A stretch of 39,295 nucleotides of DNA from positions 1 through 39,295 of the forward strand of contig JALVFK010000045.1 of NCBI GenBank assembly GCA_027030065.1, read 5' to 3'. Of the stretch, positions 8,247-16,568 are shown piece by piece (within the stretch, counting starts at the first letter, position 1; each line of letters opens with the position of its first letter). The notes beneath the pieces are model-generated. The model had not been told where the DNA came from, searched no databases, and worked only from the letters and a program-made list of their open reading frames with translations. The stretch is from Desulfurococcales archaeon (GTDB lineage Archaea > Thermoproteota > Thermoprotei_A > Sulfolobales > WANQ01). A program made the position numbers and the translations under genes.

Positions 8247-8816
8247 TTAAAATTTCTCTATTACTTCATTGCTTATTCCTAGTCTACGTATAATTTCCTT
8301 TATTCTTCTTGAAACTCTATCAGACCTCCAAGGCATAATGGATGCCGTTGCAACGTTGTCTATTACTTCTATCTTCAACTCATATTCTATTCCTTTAAAT
8401 GCAAGTTCAAACCCCATTTCCTTTAATAATTTGAATATATTTTCCTCAATTACTTTCTTATTATAAAGATGTCCTCTTACAGTTATTTCCAATCCTATTC
8501 TTTTATCATTAACACGTTTCATTAATAATGATTTAATACATGGTAGTAATTTGTTAAGTTCGCTCTCAGTACAACATTCTACTACTATGATACGGGACGC
8601 CCCGTGTATGGGATATGTATTTACGAGCCAGAAGGCTCTCCAGGGACTAAGACTAGTATATACTAATAGTACTCCAGAATACTTTGTATGCTTTATGGTG
8701 ACATCTATATCCTCTATATATAGAGAATCGCCTACCTGGTTTTCAACGACCTCCTCCTTACCTGGTTTTGTAGTAACGATTAACTTAAGGTTTTTACACG
8801 AATGCAGAGTATACAC
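8247..8816 (-). CDS. THUMP-domain RNA-binding protein
   Basis: This is a small stand-alone protein of 189 residues resembling the THUMP family, which binds tRNA acceptor regions for modification enzymes. Typical features are an N-terminal LIVTTKPGKEEVVENQVGDSL-like segment, SPWRAFWLVNTYPIHGASRI (about 57-76) and a C-terminal strand with ITVRGHLYNKKVIEENIFKLL (about 111-131). No methyltransferase or acetylation catalytic domain follows. By analogy with Tan1-like proteins it could be an adaptor for a tRNA modifier, but that is inference. The start is GTG (8814-8816). CTATATAAA on the minus strand (8857-8865) lies about 45 bases upstream. The sRNA ends 11 bases before its stop, on the opposite strand. 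Confidence 0.75.
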   Translation of the reverse strand: MYTLHSCKNLKLIVTTKPGKEEVVENQVGDSLYIEDIDVTIKHTKYSGVLLVYTSLSPWRAFWLVNTYPIHGASRIIVVECCTESELNKLLPCIKSLLMKRVNDKRIGLEITVRGHLYNKKVIEENIFKLLKEMGFELAFKGIEYELKIEVIDNVATASIMPWRSDRVSRRIKEIIRRLGISNEVIEKF

Positions 8817-8856
8817 CCTTTTCTATGCGGCTCTTATCATCTTCAAAAAGCTAGGC

Positions 8857-8865
8857 TTTATATAG
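8857..8865 (-). promoter_or_regulatory. TATA box for the THUMP gene
   Basis: CTATATAAA on the minus strand is a strong archaeal TATA match. Transcription would begin near 8835, giving a leader of about 19 bases before the GTG at 8816. The divergent DapA-like gene at 8923 has its own weaker candidate, CTAAAAC (8891-8897), about 28 bases from its ATG. Confidence 0.5.
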
Positions 8866-8922
8866 AGTTTTCTCAACACCAGGGCTTAGATCTAAAACAC
8901 ATTAGCACGGTGAACTATAGTA

Positions 8923-9771
8923 ATGGATATAGTACTGCCACTAATAACACCCTTTAATAAGGATCTACAAGTAGACTATAAAGCTCTAGATATTCTTCTC
9001 GAGCACATAGCTGAGGATAAATTACTTGTAAATAGCTGGGTTGGAGAAGTGTATTCTCTAACATTAGATGAATACATTAAAATACTCTCTTATGCTAGAA
9101 AGAGGGTCCAGGGAGAAGTATTTGTTTATATCCCTTCATACAAGTATTGTTTAAGAAGATTACTAGATGAAATCAGAAATTATTACGGCACAGATGCCAT
9201 AGACGATGCCCTCGTAGTAGAGCTAGATTTAAATGATAAAACATGTAAGAGTGAGCTATGTCTTGCTAGACAAATAGCAATAACATTAAATAAAGTATAC
9301 AGCAACTCTACAATGTTATATATTAGAGGAGATATAGGCTACAATAGGGAAATAATTGAAATTATTAGAGGATTGCTAAGAATATATCCAGAACTAACAC
9401 ATGTGATAGTGGATCAAGACCTTCCGTTATCGCTTGTAATTGAATTGAGAAATTCTCTTAACGATCTTGATAGAGAAATAGGTTTATACTCATTTGGAGA
9501 CTATGGCTTAATTATAAATAAATTCGAAGGCACAATAACACCTATAGGGTTATTGAAGAACCTTATAGAGAAGAAACATCATGTTAAGATAGAGGATATT
9601 AGCCAGTTAACACGAATAACCGATTATGCTAACACTATTATAGGGGCAATAAAAGTAGCAATCAATATTTTAGAACCATCAATAAAAGAGTACACAAGGC
9701 TCCCGATACCTACAGAGTTTCCCACTATAAGAGATCATATTAAATCTATAATAAATTATTACATAAAATAA
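8923..9771 (+). CDS. DapA-like TIM-barrel protein lacking the Schiff-base lysine
   Basis: This 282-residue protein resembles the dihydrodipicolinate synthase/N-acetylneuraminate lyase family. The N-terminus (VLPLITPFNKDLQVDYKALD) matches the family opening. NSWVGEVYSLTLDEY (about 37-51) lies where GTTGE-S-L-EE is expected. LYIRGDIGYN (about 132-141) lies where YN-P-RT is expected, keeping one tyrosine, and TRLPIPTEFP (about 258-267) resembles the late LP-P segment. The strand that normally carries the Schiff-base lysine reads THVIVDQDLPL, with no lysine. It is therefore probably not a working class I aldolase, and may be a degenerate or repurposed paralogue. It is followed 12 bases later by a phosphoesterase in the same direction, so the two are likely co-transcribed. 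Confidence 0.65.
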   Translation: MDIVLPLITPFNKDLQVDYKALDILLEHIAEDKLLVNSWVGEVYSLTLDEYIKILSYARKRVQGEVFVYIPSYKYCLRRLLDEIRNYYGTDAIDDALVVELDLNDKTCKSELCLARQIAITLNKVYSNSTMLYIRGDIGYNREIIEIIRGLLRIYPELTHVIVDQDLPLSLVIELRNSLNDLDREIGLYSFGDYGLIINKFEGTITPIGLLKNLIEKKHHVKIEDISQLTRITDYANTIIGAIKVAINILEPSIKEYTRLPIPTEFPTIRDHIKSIINYYIK

Positions 9772-9783
9772 AGGGGGCCCTAT

Positions 9784-10452
9784 ATGCGCATAATTGCTGT
9801 AACGGATATTCATTCCTCGATAAGAAACGTAGAGAAACTAATAGACATCATTGAAGATGAAGACATTGATCTCATAGTAATTGCGGGCGATATAACTCAT
9901 TTCGGTTCAATAACTACTGCTAAACGTACGTTAGATCCCCTAATTAAGGCAGATATTCCCGTCTTCTTTGTGCCGGGTAACTGTGATCCTTTAGATCTAC
10001 TTAAATGGGAGGATCCTGGTCACAGAGTGTTTAATCTGCATGGTAGATGGCTTGGTCTTGGCGAGTATTATTTTGCGGGTGTTGGTGGTGGTATAAGATC
10101 TCCGTTCAATACGTTTATAGAGTATAGCGAAGATGAGTATAGAGAGCTACTTGAGAAGGCAGTAAGAGGCTTGAGTGATTATATGAGGCTTGTACTTGTA
10201 GTCCATAACCCACCCTATGATACGCGTTTGGATATAGTACGTACTGGTACACATGTTGGAAGTCGTAGTGTAAGAGTTTTTATTGAGGAGAAACAGCCAT
10301 TACTAGTCATTACTGGTCATATACATGAATCTAGAGGGATAGATAAGATAGGTAGAACTACCATGGTTAATCCCGGTCCGTTAAAATGGGGCTACTATGC
10401 GGTAATTGAGTTAAATAATAAAAGAGTAAGTATAGAGTTGAGAAGTCTCTAA
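9784..10452 (+). CDS. Calcineurin-like metallophosphoesterase
   Basis: This is a two-metal phosphoesterase of 222 residues. The metal-binding motifs are complete: Asp8 and His10 in TDIHS, Asp36 in AGDIT, Asn66 in PGNCD, His141 in VVHNPPYD, and His179 with His181 in GHIHE. The length and compact motif order fit the small archaeal YfcE/MJ0936-like group rather than large 5'-nucleotidases. The natural substrate is not predictable from sequence. It sits 12 bases after the DapA-like gene, with a GGGGG-rich ribosome site (aagggggcc) just ahead of the ATG, so an operon is likely. It is convergent with iorB, 6 bases between stops. Confidence 0.88.
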   Translation: MRIIAVTDIHSSIRNVEKLIDIIEDEDIDLIVIAGDITHFGSITTAKRTLDPLIKADIPVFFVPGNCDPLDLLKWEDPGHRVFNLHGRWLGLGEYYFAGVGGGIRSPFNTFIEYSEDEYRELLEKAVRGLSDYMRLVLVVHNPPYDTRLDIVRTGTHVGSRSVRVFIEEKQPLLVITGHIHESRGIDKIGRTTMVNPGPLKWGYYAVIELNNKRVSIELRSL

Positions 10453-10458
10453 TATTTC

Positions 10459-11070
10459 TCATTGAGAAAACATTGTCATGATTTTATTAACATTTCTTAG
10501 AACATCGTTAAATAGTTCTATGTTTTCTTTAGTTAATCTTCGTACAAAGGTCTTTATTCCCTTGATATAGTATTCTGGTTCCATTATGTTTGTCTTTGAG
10601 GCGAAAACAGCTAAGACGACTACGTTTGTAGAATAGGGAAGCCCTTTGTTCTTCGCATATTCTGTTGCATTTATTGCTATCATGTTTTGTGATATAGTTC
10701 TCAGTTCATCCAATATATCGAGTAACGGAGGATACTTTTCTCTTCCAGCAATAGTAGTGATTGTATGGATAGGCTCTGTATTTACTATTATTAGCGTATT
10801 ATTGTTTGCATATCTTCTAGCAGCACGTAGAGCTTCAACTGGTTCTAATCCTAGTATGGCGTCAGCTTCTCCTTCACCTACTATAGGCGATTCTACGGTA
10901 TCACCTATCCTAACATAGCTTTGAACTATCCCGCCCCGCTGAGACATGCCTAAAGTTTCACCTATCCTAACACGGTACCCCTTTAAGAGAGCTGCTTGAC
11001 CTATTATCCTTGAGAGAGTTAACCCTCCTTGCCCACCAACTGATGCTATGACTATATTGTATTCATTCAT
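10459..11070 (-). CDS. iorB: Indolepyruvate:ferredoxin oxidoreductase, beta subunit
   Basis: This is the small subunit of indolepyruvate oxidoreductase, 203 residues. The complex oxidatively decarboxylates aryl pyruvates from aromatic amino acids to aryl-acetyl-CoA and reduces ferredoxin. The gamma-type pyruvate-ferredoxin-oxidoreductase fold is shown by IASVGGQGGLTLSRIIG at residues 8-24, by MSQRGGIVQSYVRIG (about 42-56) and by ADAILGLEPVEALRA (about 69-83). The start ATG overlaps the end of iorA by 8 bases, indicating translational coupling in one operon with iorA upstream. Confidence 0.93.
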   Translation of the reverse strand: MNEYNIVIASVGGQGGLTLSRIIGQAALLKGYRVRIGETLGMSQRGGIVQSYVRIGDTVESPIVGEGEADAILGLEPVEALRAARRYANNNTLIIVNTEPIHTITTIAGREKYPPLLDILDELRTISQNMIAINATEYAKNKGLPYSTNVVVLAVFASKTNIMEPEYYIKGIKTFVRRLTKENIELFNDVLRNVNKIMTMFSQ

Positions 11071-12964
11071 GTTCGTCCACCTTCAACAAGGGATTATCTC
11101 TTAATACGAACGCGTCGAATGGACATACTTGTGCACAGAGATTACATCCATAACACTGCTCTTCTATTATCAGAGGTTTTCCTCCAGCGTCAATTATTGC
11201 AGGGCAACCAGTTGCTCTTACACATGCCATACAATTTGTACACTTTGAACGATCAATTACTGGGGGCTTATAGGATATGCCTCTACGCCATGCTTGTAGA
11301 GCGCATTCCCTCCTAGCTATTATTACCTTAACACCTGGCTTGTTAAGAGCATCCTTTACTGCTTCAACGACCTCCTCCAAGTTGAACGGGTCTACTATCC
11401 TAACATATTCTACGCCTATTCCCCTTACTACATCCTCTATTTTAACTGGTTTTACTTTTCTCCCACTCTCTGTTATAGTAGATTCTGGTGTTGATTGATG
11501 GCCTGTCATGGCTATAGAGAGATTGTCGAGAATCATTACTAGTAAGTCTATGTTTTTGTTTACAGCCTCCACAAGAGCAGGCATTCCAGCGTGGAAGAAT
11601 GTTGAATCACCTATTGTTGCGATAACCGGTTTGTCGTAGCCAGCGATTTTTATGCCTAGAGCTAGACCTATGCTAGCACCCATTGCGTGCTCTGTCCAAA
11701 TAGCTTCAAGAGGCGGTTCCAGAGATAATGCATAGCAACCTATATCACCCATTATAGGAACTTCTCTCTTACGATAACCAGATTTTTGTATAGCTTTTAG
11801 CAACCCCATATAGGAGCCTCTATGTGGACATCCTGGACACATTGGGGGAGGGCGTTGAGGCAGACGTACTTTATTTACCCTATTTTTCTGTGGATTATTT
11901 TTAATTGTAGAATTTAGATTAAAGAATCTCAAAAATGCATTATAAACTATTGTTGGATTGAGCTCGCCTACAAGAGGTATTCCTGCCTCGTTCTTTCCCC
12001 AAATTTCTAGTTCTAATCCATGTCTTTGTACGGTTTGTCTCAAGTGCTCCTCTAAGTAGGGATCAAGTTCTTCTACTACAAGTATGCGTTTGCACTTGGT
12101 TATATTATCTAGCAAGAATTTCTCAGGCCATGGATATGTTAACTCTAGTTTTATTATACTTGCATCTATTTGGAGTCTTTTCAAGTTTTCTTTAACATAT
12201 GTATATGATACCCCAGATGTGAGAATACAATCCTCTCCTTCTCCTTCAATTCTATTAAGGCCTAACTCACTCGCATATTTTTCAGCCTTAGATAATTGCT
12301 CTAATAACCACTCATGTCTTCTCCTATTCCAAGACATTGAAGCTCTTATGTACCGCTCCGGATTATACTCTACAAAGACTTCTTGTTTTTCATTAATAAA
12401 TTCCCCTACTACAACATCGCTAACAGTATGATTTACTCTCGTTGTCGTACGATATATTATTGGTAATTGCAAACGTTCTGAGAGAACATAGGCCTTTTTA
12501 ACATAGTCTAAAGCCTCTTGTACATTAGAAGGCTCTATCATTGGGAGCTTAGCTAGTTTAGCGGCCCATCTATTGTCTTGTTCCGTCTGCGTTGTATGGG
12601 GGCCAGGGTCATCCGCTATTACTATAACTAACCCCTTATTCACACCAGTATATGCTGCTGATACTATGGAATCAGAGGCAACATTGTAGCCAGGTGCTTT
12701 CATTGTCGCGAGGCTTCTTATACCGCTCATAGCCGCGCCGAGAGCTATTTCGAATGCTACTTTCTCGTTTGTAGCCCATTCAGCATACATTCCTACTTTC
12801 TTTGAAAGTGGTGCAAGTGTCATTATTATTTCACTTGATGGCGTGCCAGGATAGCCGGAGGCTACCTTAACGTTTGATTCTATTACTCCCCTCGCTATAG
12901 CTTCATTACCCATTAATAGAACGCGTTTGCCGGGCTCCGCTAAGACTCTCTCTGCTAGTGACAT
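11063..12964 (-). CDS. iorA: Indolepyruvate:ferredoxin oxidoreductase, alpha subunit
   Basis: This is the large, thiamine-diphosphate-dependent subunit, 633 residues from the chosen start. An N-terminal pyrimidine-binding half begins at MGNEAIARG and contains SGYPGTPSSEI. It is followed by a TPP-binding domain with CPGCPHRG, GDIGCYAL and GDSTFFHAGMPAL...DNLSIAMTG. The C-terminus carries two ferredoxin-type clusters, CTNCMACVRATGCP and CYGCNLCAQVCP, for electron transfer to ferredoxin. The ATG at 12962-12964 is preferred over the upstream GTG at 12994. AAGGTGA (12970-12976) precedes the ATG by 5 bases, and a TATA box at 13007-13016 places transcription start near 12985, after the GTG. This supports aromatic amino acid fermentation together with iorB. 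Confidence 0.94.
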   Translation of the reverse strand: MSLAERVLAEPGKRVLLMGNEAIARGVIESNVKVASGYPGTPSSEIIMTLAPLSKKVGMYAEWATNEKVAFEIALGAAMSGIRSLATMKAPGYNVASDSIVSAAYTGVNKGLVIVIADDPGPHTTQTEQDNRWAAKLAKLPMIEPSNVQEALDYVKKAYVLSERLQLPIIYRTTTRVNHTVSDVVVGEFINEKQEVFVEYNPERYIRASMSWNRRRHEWLLEQLSKAEKYASELGLNRIEGEGEDCILTSGVSYTYVKENLKRLQIDASIIKLELTYPWPEKFLLDNITKCKRILVVEELDPYLEEHLRQTVQRHGLELEIWGKNEAGIPLVGELNPTIVYNAFLRFFNLNSTIKNNPQKNRVNKVRLPQRPPPMCPGCPHRGSYMGLLKAIQKSGYRKREVPIMGDIGCYALSLEPPLEAIWTEHAMGASIGLALGIKIAGYDKPVIATIGDSTFFHAGMPALVEAVNKNIDLLVMILDNLSIAMTGHQSTPESTITESGRKVKPVKIEDVVRGIGVEYVRIVDPFNLEEVVEAVKDALNKPGVKVIIARRECALQAWRRGISYKPPVIDRSKCTNCMACVRATGCPAIIDAGGKPLIIEEQCYGCNLCAQVCPFDAFVLRDNPLLKVDEHE

Positions 12965-13006
12965 TAAAGTCACCTTAACATTAATAGAGTTCACGAAATA
13001 GTATTG

Positions 13007-13016
13007 TTTTATAAAA
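13007..13016 (-). promoter_or_regulatory. TATA box of the iorAB operon
   Basis: TTTTATAAAA lies about 26 bases ahead of the predicted transcription start near 12985. The resulting leader of about 21 bases contains the AAGGTGA ribosome site. This decides the iorA start in favour of the ATG at 12964. Confidence 0.6.
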
Positions 13017-13054
13017 GACTAAAAACGTTTTAGGTAAACTTTTCAAACATATAT

Positions 13055-13405
13055 TTAACTTTTTTCCTCATACACTATAATATTTTTTAGTTCCTCCAAA
13101 ATATCTTGCTCATTCCTATTTGATTCTATCAGTTGAGTTCTAGCAAAACCATGTTTCTTTTCATGCGAATAAAGTGTTCTTGATACTAGTTCAACTGCTC
13201 TCCTCTGTGGATGAAGAGAAACATTTACATATGCTCTAACAATGCCAGCAATAGTGGCTTCCTGAAATACTAGTACTTCACCGTTTCTGGTTTCAATGAG
13301 AATTCTTGTATGGACATGGCCCGGAGGTATAAATGCTATTACACGCTTAATATCGGCGTTACGGTAAATCCTTAGTTCCTGATTATTCTCCACGAAAATC
13401 ACCAT
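13055..13405 (-). CDS. Small protein of unknown function, 116 aa
   Basis: I do not recognise this protein. It looks like a compact soluble domain. Beta-strands at LRIYRNADIKRVIAFIPP and RILIETRNGEVLVFQEATIAGIVRAYVNVSLHP are followed by a helical C-terminal half (RRAVELVSRTLYSHEKK). The pattern of hydrophobic strands and the GHVH segment at 29-32 suggest a folded, conserved protein rather than a chance frame. It is divergent from the XPF nuclease gene and lies 90 bases downstream of nothing else on its strand. Starts at ATG 13405, GTG 13402 or GTG 13390 are all possible. Confidence 0.7.
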   Translation of the reverse strand: MVIFVENNQELRIYRNADIKRVIAFIPPGHVHTRILIETRNGEVLVFQEATIAGIVRAYVNVSLHPQRRAVELVSRTLYSHEKKHGFARTQLIESNRNEQDILEELKNIIVYEEKS

Positions 13406-13495
13406 TATCTAAATAGTTTTCTAAGTTCCTACCAATAACTAGTATTAAATTATTAATAGTGCTTTCAGTAACCATTATGAGGAGCGTGTGAGTAC

Positions 13496-14209
13496 ATGGG
13501 TATAGTATCAGGTAAGCTTCTCATACCGGTAGACATTATTGTAGACAGCCGTGAATACTCGAAGCAGCAACAACACATAGAGGAGTTAAGAAGAAAAGGC
13601 ATCAAAATAGCAGTTATGAAACTAGATGTAGGAGACTATTATTTATTGGCTCCAGAGGATAAGAAACCAGTCTTAGTTGAACGTAAAAGTGTGTCTGATT
13701 TCTTAAACAGTATACGAGATAATAGGATTTGGGAACAATCTCTATTACTAAAAAAAGCCGCAGAAGAAGAAGGTGCTATACCAATAATTATCCTCGAAGG
13801 CAGCTTAGGCATTATTAAGAGGTTTACCAAATGGAATATTACAGCCGTTTTAAGGATAATTGATGAATTAATCATAACTTACGACATAAAACTGTTACCA
13901 GTACCAAATAAAGAGGCTACTTTCCGATGGCTAGCTGCAAAGGCAAAGAGTCTAGGAAACACGAATAAGAAGAAAGTTTTCAGATTAAGAGTTGAGAAGA
14001 AACCTATGACGCTAAATGAGAGGATACTTTATGTAGCTGAAAGCATCGTGGGACCTACAATAGCTAGGCGGCTACTAAAACATTTCAAGACTTTAAGAAA
14101 TATTGCAAATGCAAACATCGATGACCTAATGAAAGTGGAAGGTATTGGAGAGAAACGTGCAAGAGAAATATATCTTATATTTAATACAACTTGGAAAGAA
14201 AACGAATAG
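13496..14209 (+). CDS. xpf: XPF/ERCC4-type structure-specific endonuclease
   Basis: This is a crenarchaeal short-form XPF nuclease, 237 residues, lacking the helicase of euryarchaeal Hef. The ERCC4 nuclease domain fills the N-terminal half, with VDIIVDSRE (12-20), GDYYLL (46-51) and the catalytic ERKSVSD (62-68). The tandem helix-hairpin-helix domain is C-terminal (about 175-230), with VGPTIARRLL and VEGIGEKRAREIY. It cuts 3'-flaps and branched DNA as a dimer in characterised relatives, which act with PCNA. I see no clear PIP box at the extreme C-terminus (TTWKENE). A GAGGAG ribosome site precedes the ATG by about 11 bases. Confidence 0.93.
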   Translation: MGIVSGKLLIPVDIIVDSREYSKQQQHIEELRRKGIKIAVMKLDVGDYYLLAPEDKKPVLVERKSVSDFLNSIRDNRIWEQSLLLKKAAEEEGAIPIIILEGSLGIIKRFTKWNITAVLRIIDELIITYDIKLLPVPNKEATFRWLAAKAKSLGNTNKKKVFRLRVEKKPMTLNERILYVAESIVGPTIARRLLKHFKTLRNIANANIDDLMKVEGIGEKRAREIYLIFNTTWKENE

Positions 14210-14211
14210 TA

Positions 14212-14445
14212 TTAAAGCCCGAAAGCTTTACGTCTATTCCTCAATTTCACTCTCCAGTATAGTTCACGAGCCTTTTTACCAGTTAACTCTATTATACCTT
14301 CCTTAGTTAAAAAGAGGATCTTACCCCTTACCAATGTTGCATCCAATATATTGTTTAAATCAAGCTTTATCCTACCACTCAAGGCAAGGTCCGCATTATA
14401 TACTATTGTATAGGAAAGAAATAAAGTTAATGCAAATAAAAACAA
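14212..14445 (-). CDS. Possible small membrane-anchored protein, 77 aa
   Basis: An open frame fills the gap between xpf and aor on the opposite strand. It begins with a hydrophobic segment (FLFALTLFLSYTIVYNADLAL, about 2-22). A short basic domain follows (GKILFLTKEGIIELTGKKARELYWRVKLRNRRK). The start would be TTG, with no clear ribosome site. A later TTG at 14382 would give a 56-residue soluble version without the hydrophobic segment. It is the only frame of its size here, and the protein looks plausible, but I cannot recognise a family. Confidence is low to moderate. Confidence 0.45.
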   Translation of the reverse strand: MFLFALTLFLSYTIVYNADLALSGRIKLDLNNILDATLVRGKILFLTKEGIIELTGKKARELYWRVKLRNRRKAFGL

Positions 14446-14496
14446 TAAAAGTGCCCTTTAAATATAACCGCCGACTTAAAAGAATAGGGTGACTTC

Positions 14497-16329
14497 TTGA
14501 AGGGTTGGAATGGGAGAATACTAAGAATAAATCTTTCTGAAAGAAAGGTGAGAACACAAAACATTGATTCTGAAGTCTTACTCAAATTCATTGGCGGACG
14601 CGGACTTGCAGCAAAAATTCTATGGGATGAACTAGAGCCGGGTGTAGATCCTCTCTCACCATACAATAAGCTAATTATTGCGGCAGGACCTCTCACTGGT
14701 ATCGTTGGCCCAAGTACTGGTAAGCTTGTAGTAGCAGCTAAAAGTCCTCTCACGGGAGGCTATGGTGATGGAAATATAGGTACTATGGCCTCTGTACATT
14801 TAAGGAAAGCTGGTTATGATGCTATAATAATAGAGGGGACTTCACGTAAGCCAGTATACATTTACATTGAGGATGAAGCTGTTGATATAATAAGTGCTGA
14901 GGGACTATGGGGTAGGGATACTTTTGAAACTGAGCGACTATTAAAGGAAATACATGGAAAGGATGTTGGAGTCCTACTAATAGGCCCAGCAGGCGAAAAT
15001 AGGGTCCGTTACGCGACAATAATATCCCAGGAAGGGAGAAGTGGTGGGAGACCGGGCTTAGGTGCAGTTATGGGTTCGAAGAAACTGAAAGCTATTATTA
15101 TAAGAGGAACCAAGGATATCCCCGTACACGATAAAGCAGAATTAGTTAAAACTGCTGCACAAGCATACTCTGACATAAAGAAAGCTCCACAATACGATTT
15201 CTGGATGCGCCAAGGAACAATGGCGACAATAGAGTGGAGTAACGAGAATAGTGTTTTACCTACAACAAACTTCCGTGAAGGAGTATTCGATTATTATAGA
15301 CTAATAGATGGATACTCCATGGAGGCGGCAAAAATCACTCAGAGAGGATGCCCCAACTGCAACATGACTTGTGGAAATGTAGTCATAGACGCTGAGGGAG
15401 ATCTAAGCGAGCTAGACTATGAGAATGTAGCAATGCTAGGTTCAAATATAGGTCTTGGTCACTTAGGAAAAGTTGCTGTTCTAAACAAGCTAGCAGACAA
15501 ACTAGGACTAGACACTATTTCACTAGGAAACGTGTTAGGCTTTGCAATGGAAGCATCTGAGAAAAAGCTAATAGACGAAAGGATAGAGTGGGGCGATTAT
15601 AAGAAAGCAAGGGAACTAGTACTTGATATAGCATACCGTAGAGGTATAGGAGACCTACTAGCAGAAGGAACAAAACGTATCGCAGAGAAAATAGGTGGCA
15701 ACTCTATTGAATGGGCTATGCAAGTTAAAGGCCTTGAAGTATCAGCATACGACTGTCATGCCGCACCAGCTATGGCTCTCGCATATGGGACCTCACCCAT
15801 AGGTGCGCACCATAAAGATGCTTGGGTGATTTCTTGGGAAGTACGTACTGGTAGATTCGATTATACAAGAGAGAAGGTAGAGAAAGTAATAGAATTACAG
15901 AGAATTAGAGGAGGAATCTTCGAAACACTAGTTGCATGCAGATTACCATGGATAGAATTAGGACTCAAACTAGAATACTATATGAAACTCTTTAAACATG
16001 CAACAGGAGTCTCAATGACTCTTCAAGACTACTATACAATAGCTGATAGAGTATACAGTTTGATAAGAGCATTCTGGGTAAGAGAGTACAAGGAACAATG
16101 GAGCCGCAAGATGGATTACCCGCCAATGAGATGGTTCAAGGAACCATTAACAAAGGGCCCCCTCAAGGGAGCAAAGCTAGATCTCGATAAATATGACCAA
16201 ATGCTTTCATGGTACTATGAAATAAGAGGCTGGGATGAGCGAGGCATACCTAGAAAGAGCACTCTTGAAAAACTAGGTTTAAATGATGTAGCAAAAACTC
16301 TTGAAAAATACGTTAAGTTATCACAGTGA
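14497..16329 (+). CDS. aor: Tungsten-containing aldehyde ferredoxin oxidoreductase
   Basis: This enzyme oxidises aldehydes to acids with ferredoxin as acceptor, using a tungsto-bispterin and one [4Fe-4S] cluster. It has 610 residues, the family size. The N-terminal domain has [14 protein letters not shown] (33-46) and GPLTG...GPSTGK...[13 protein letters not shown] (64-93). Cluster cysteines are Cys285, Cys288 and Cys292 in [11 protein letters not shown] plus Cys481 in ACRLPW. The pterin-binding segment [18 protein letters not shown] lies at about 417-434. The TTG start has GGGTGA 3-4 bases upstream and a TATA box near 14460. The MoaD-like gene follows after 4 bases, so they form a unit. It probably disposes of aldehydes made during amino-acid fermentation. 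Confidence 0.94.
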   Translation: MKGWNGRILRINLSERKVRTQNIDSEVLLKFIGGRGLAAKILWDELEPGVDPLSPYNKLIIAAGPLTGIVGPSTGKLVVAAKSPLTGGYGDGNIGTMASVHLRKAGYDAIIIEGTSRKPVYIYIEDEAVDIISAEGLWGRDTFETERLLKEIHGKDVGVLLIGPAGENRVRYATIISQEGRSGGRPGLGAVMGSKKLKAIIIRGTKDIPVHDKAELVKTAAQAYSDIKKAPQYDFWMRQGTMATIEWSNENSVLPTTNFREGVFDYYRLIDGYSMEAAKITQRGCPNCNMTCGNVVIDAEGDLSELDYENVAMLGSNIGLGHLGKVAVLNKLADKLGLDTISLGNVLGFAMEASEKKLIDERIEWGDYKKARELVLDIAYRRGIGDLLAEGTKRIAEKIGGNSIEWAMQVKGLEVSAYDCHAAPAMALAYGTSPIGAHHKDAWVISWEVRTGRFDYTREKVEKVIELQRIRGGIFETLVACRLPWIELGLKLEYYMKLFKHATGVSMTLQDYYTIADRVYSLIRAFWVREYKEQWSRKMDYPPMRWFKEPLTKGPLKGAKLDLDKYDQMLSWYYEIRGWDERGIPRKSTLEKLGLNDVAKTLEKYVKLSQ

Positions 16330-16333
16330 TATC

Positions 16334-16558
16334 ATGGTAAAAATAAGAGCCTTAGGCTGGATTGCCGAGAAATTAGGATTTAGGGAAAGAGAGATCCACT
16401 TAGATAAACCAGTAAAAATCATTGATTTTTTACCTCTATTAAACGAAATTAGTGAGGAACATTTAATAATACTTGTAAACAACGAACCCGCTGATAAGAA
16501 CACTATTATTAAAAATGAAGACAAAATAGTGCTAATGCCCGTAGTTAGCGGAGGGTAA
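16334..16558 (+). CDS. MoaD/ThiS-type ubiquitin-like sulfur carrier
   Basis: This is a 74-residue beta-grasp protein ending in VVSGG, the diglycine tail that is adenylated and thiocarboxylated in MoaD proteins. Other signs are the N-terminal VKIRALGWIAEKLG strand-helix and the LIILVNNEPADKNTIIKNEDKIVLMP stretch. The start chosen is the ATG at 16334, 4 bases after aor; a longer reading from a TTG at 16301 would overlap the end of aor. The tight coupling suggests that it delivers sulfur for the tungstopterin of the neighbouring AOR. This pairing is seen in other archaea, but the specific role here is inferred. Confidence 0.88.
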   Translation: MVKIRALGWIAEKLGFREREIHLDKPVKIIDFLPLLNEISEEHLIILVNNEPADKNTIIKNEDKIVLMPVVSGG

Positions 16559-16568
16559 AGTCCTTTTC

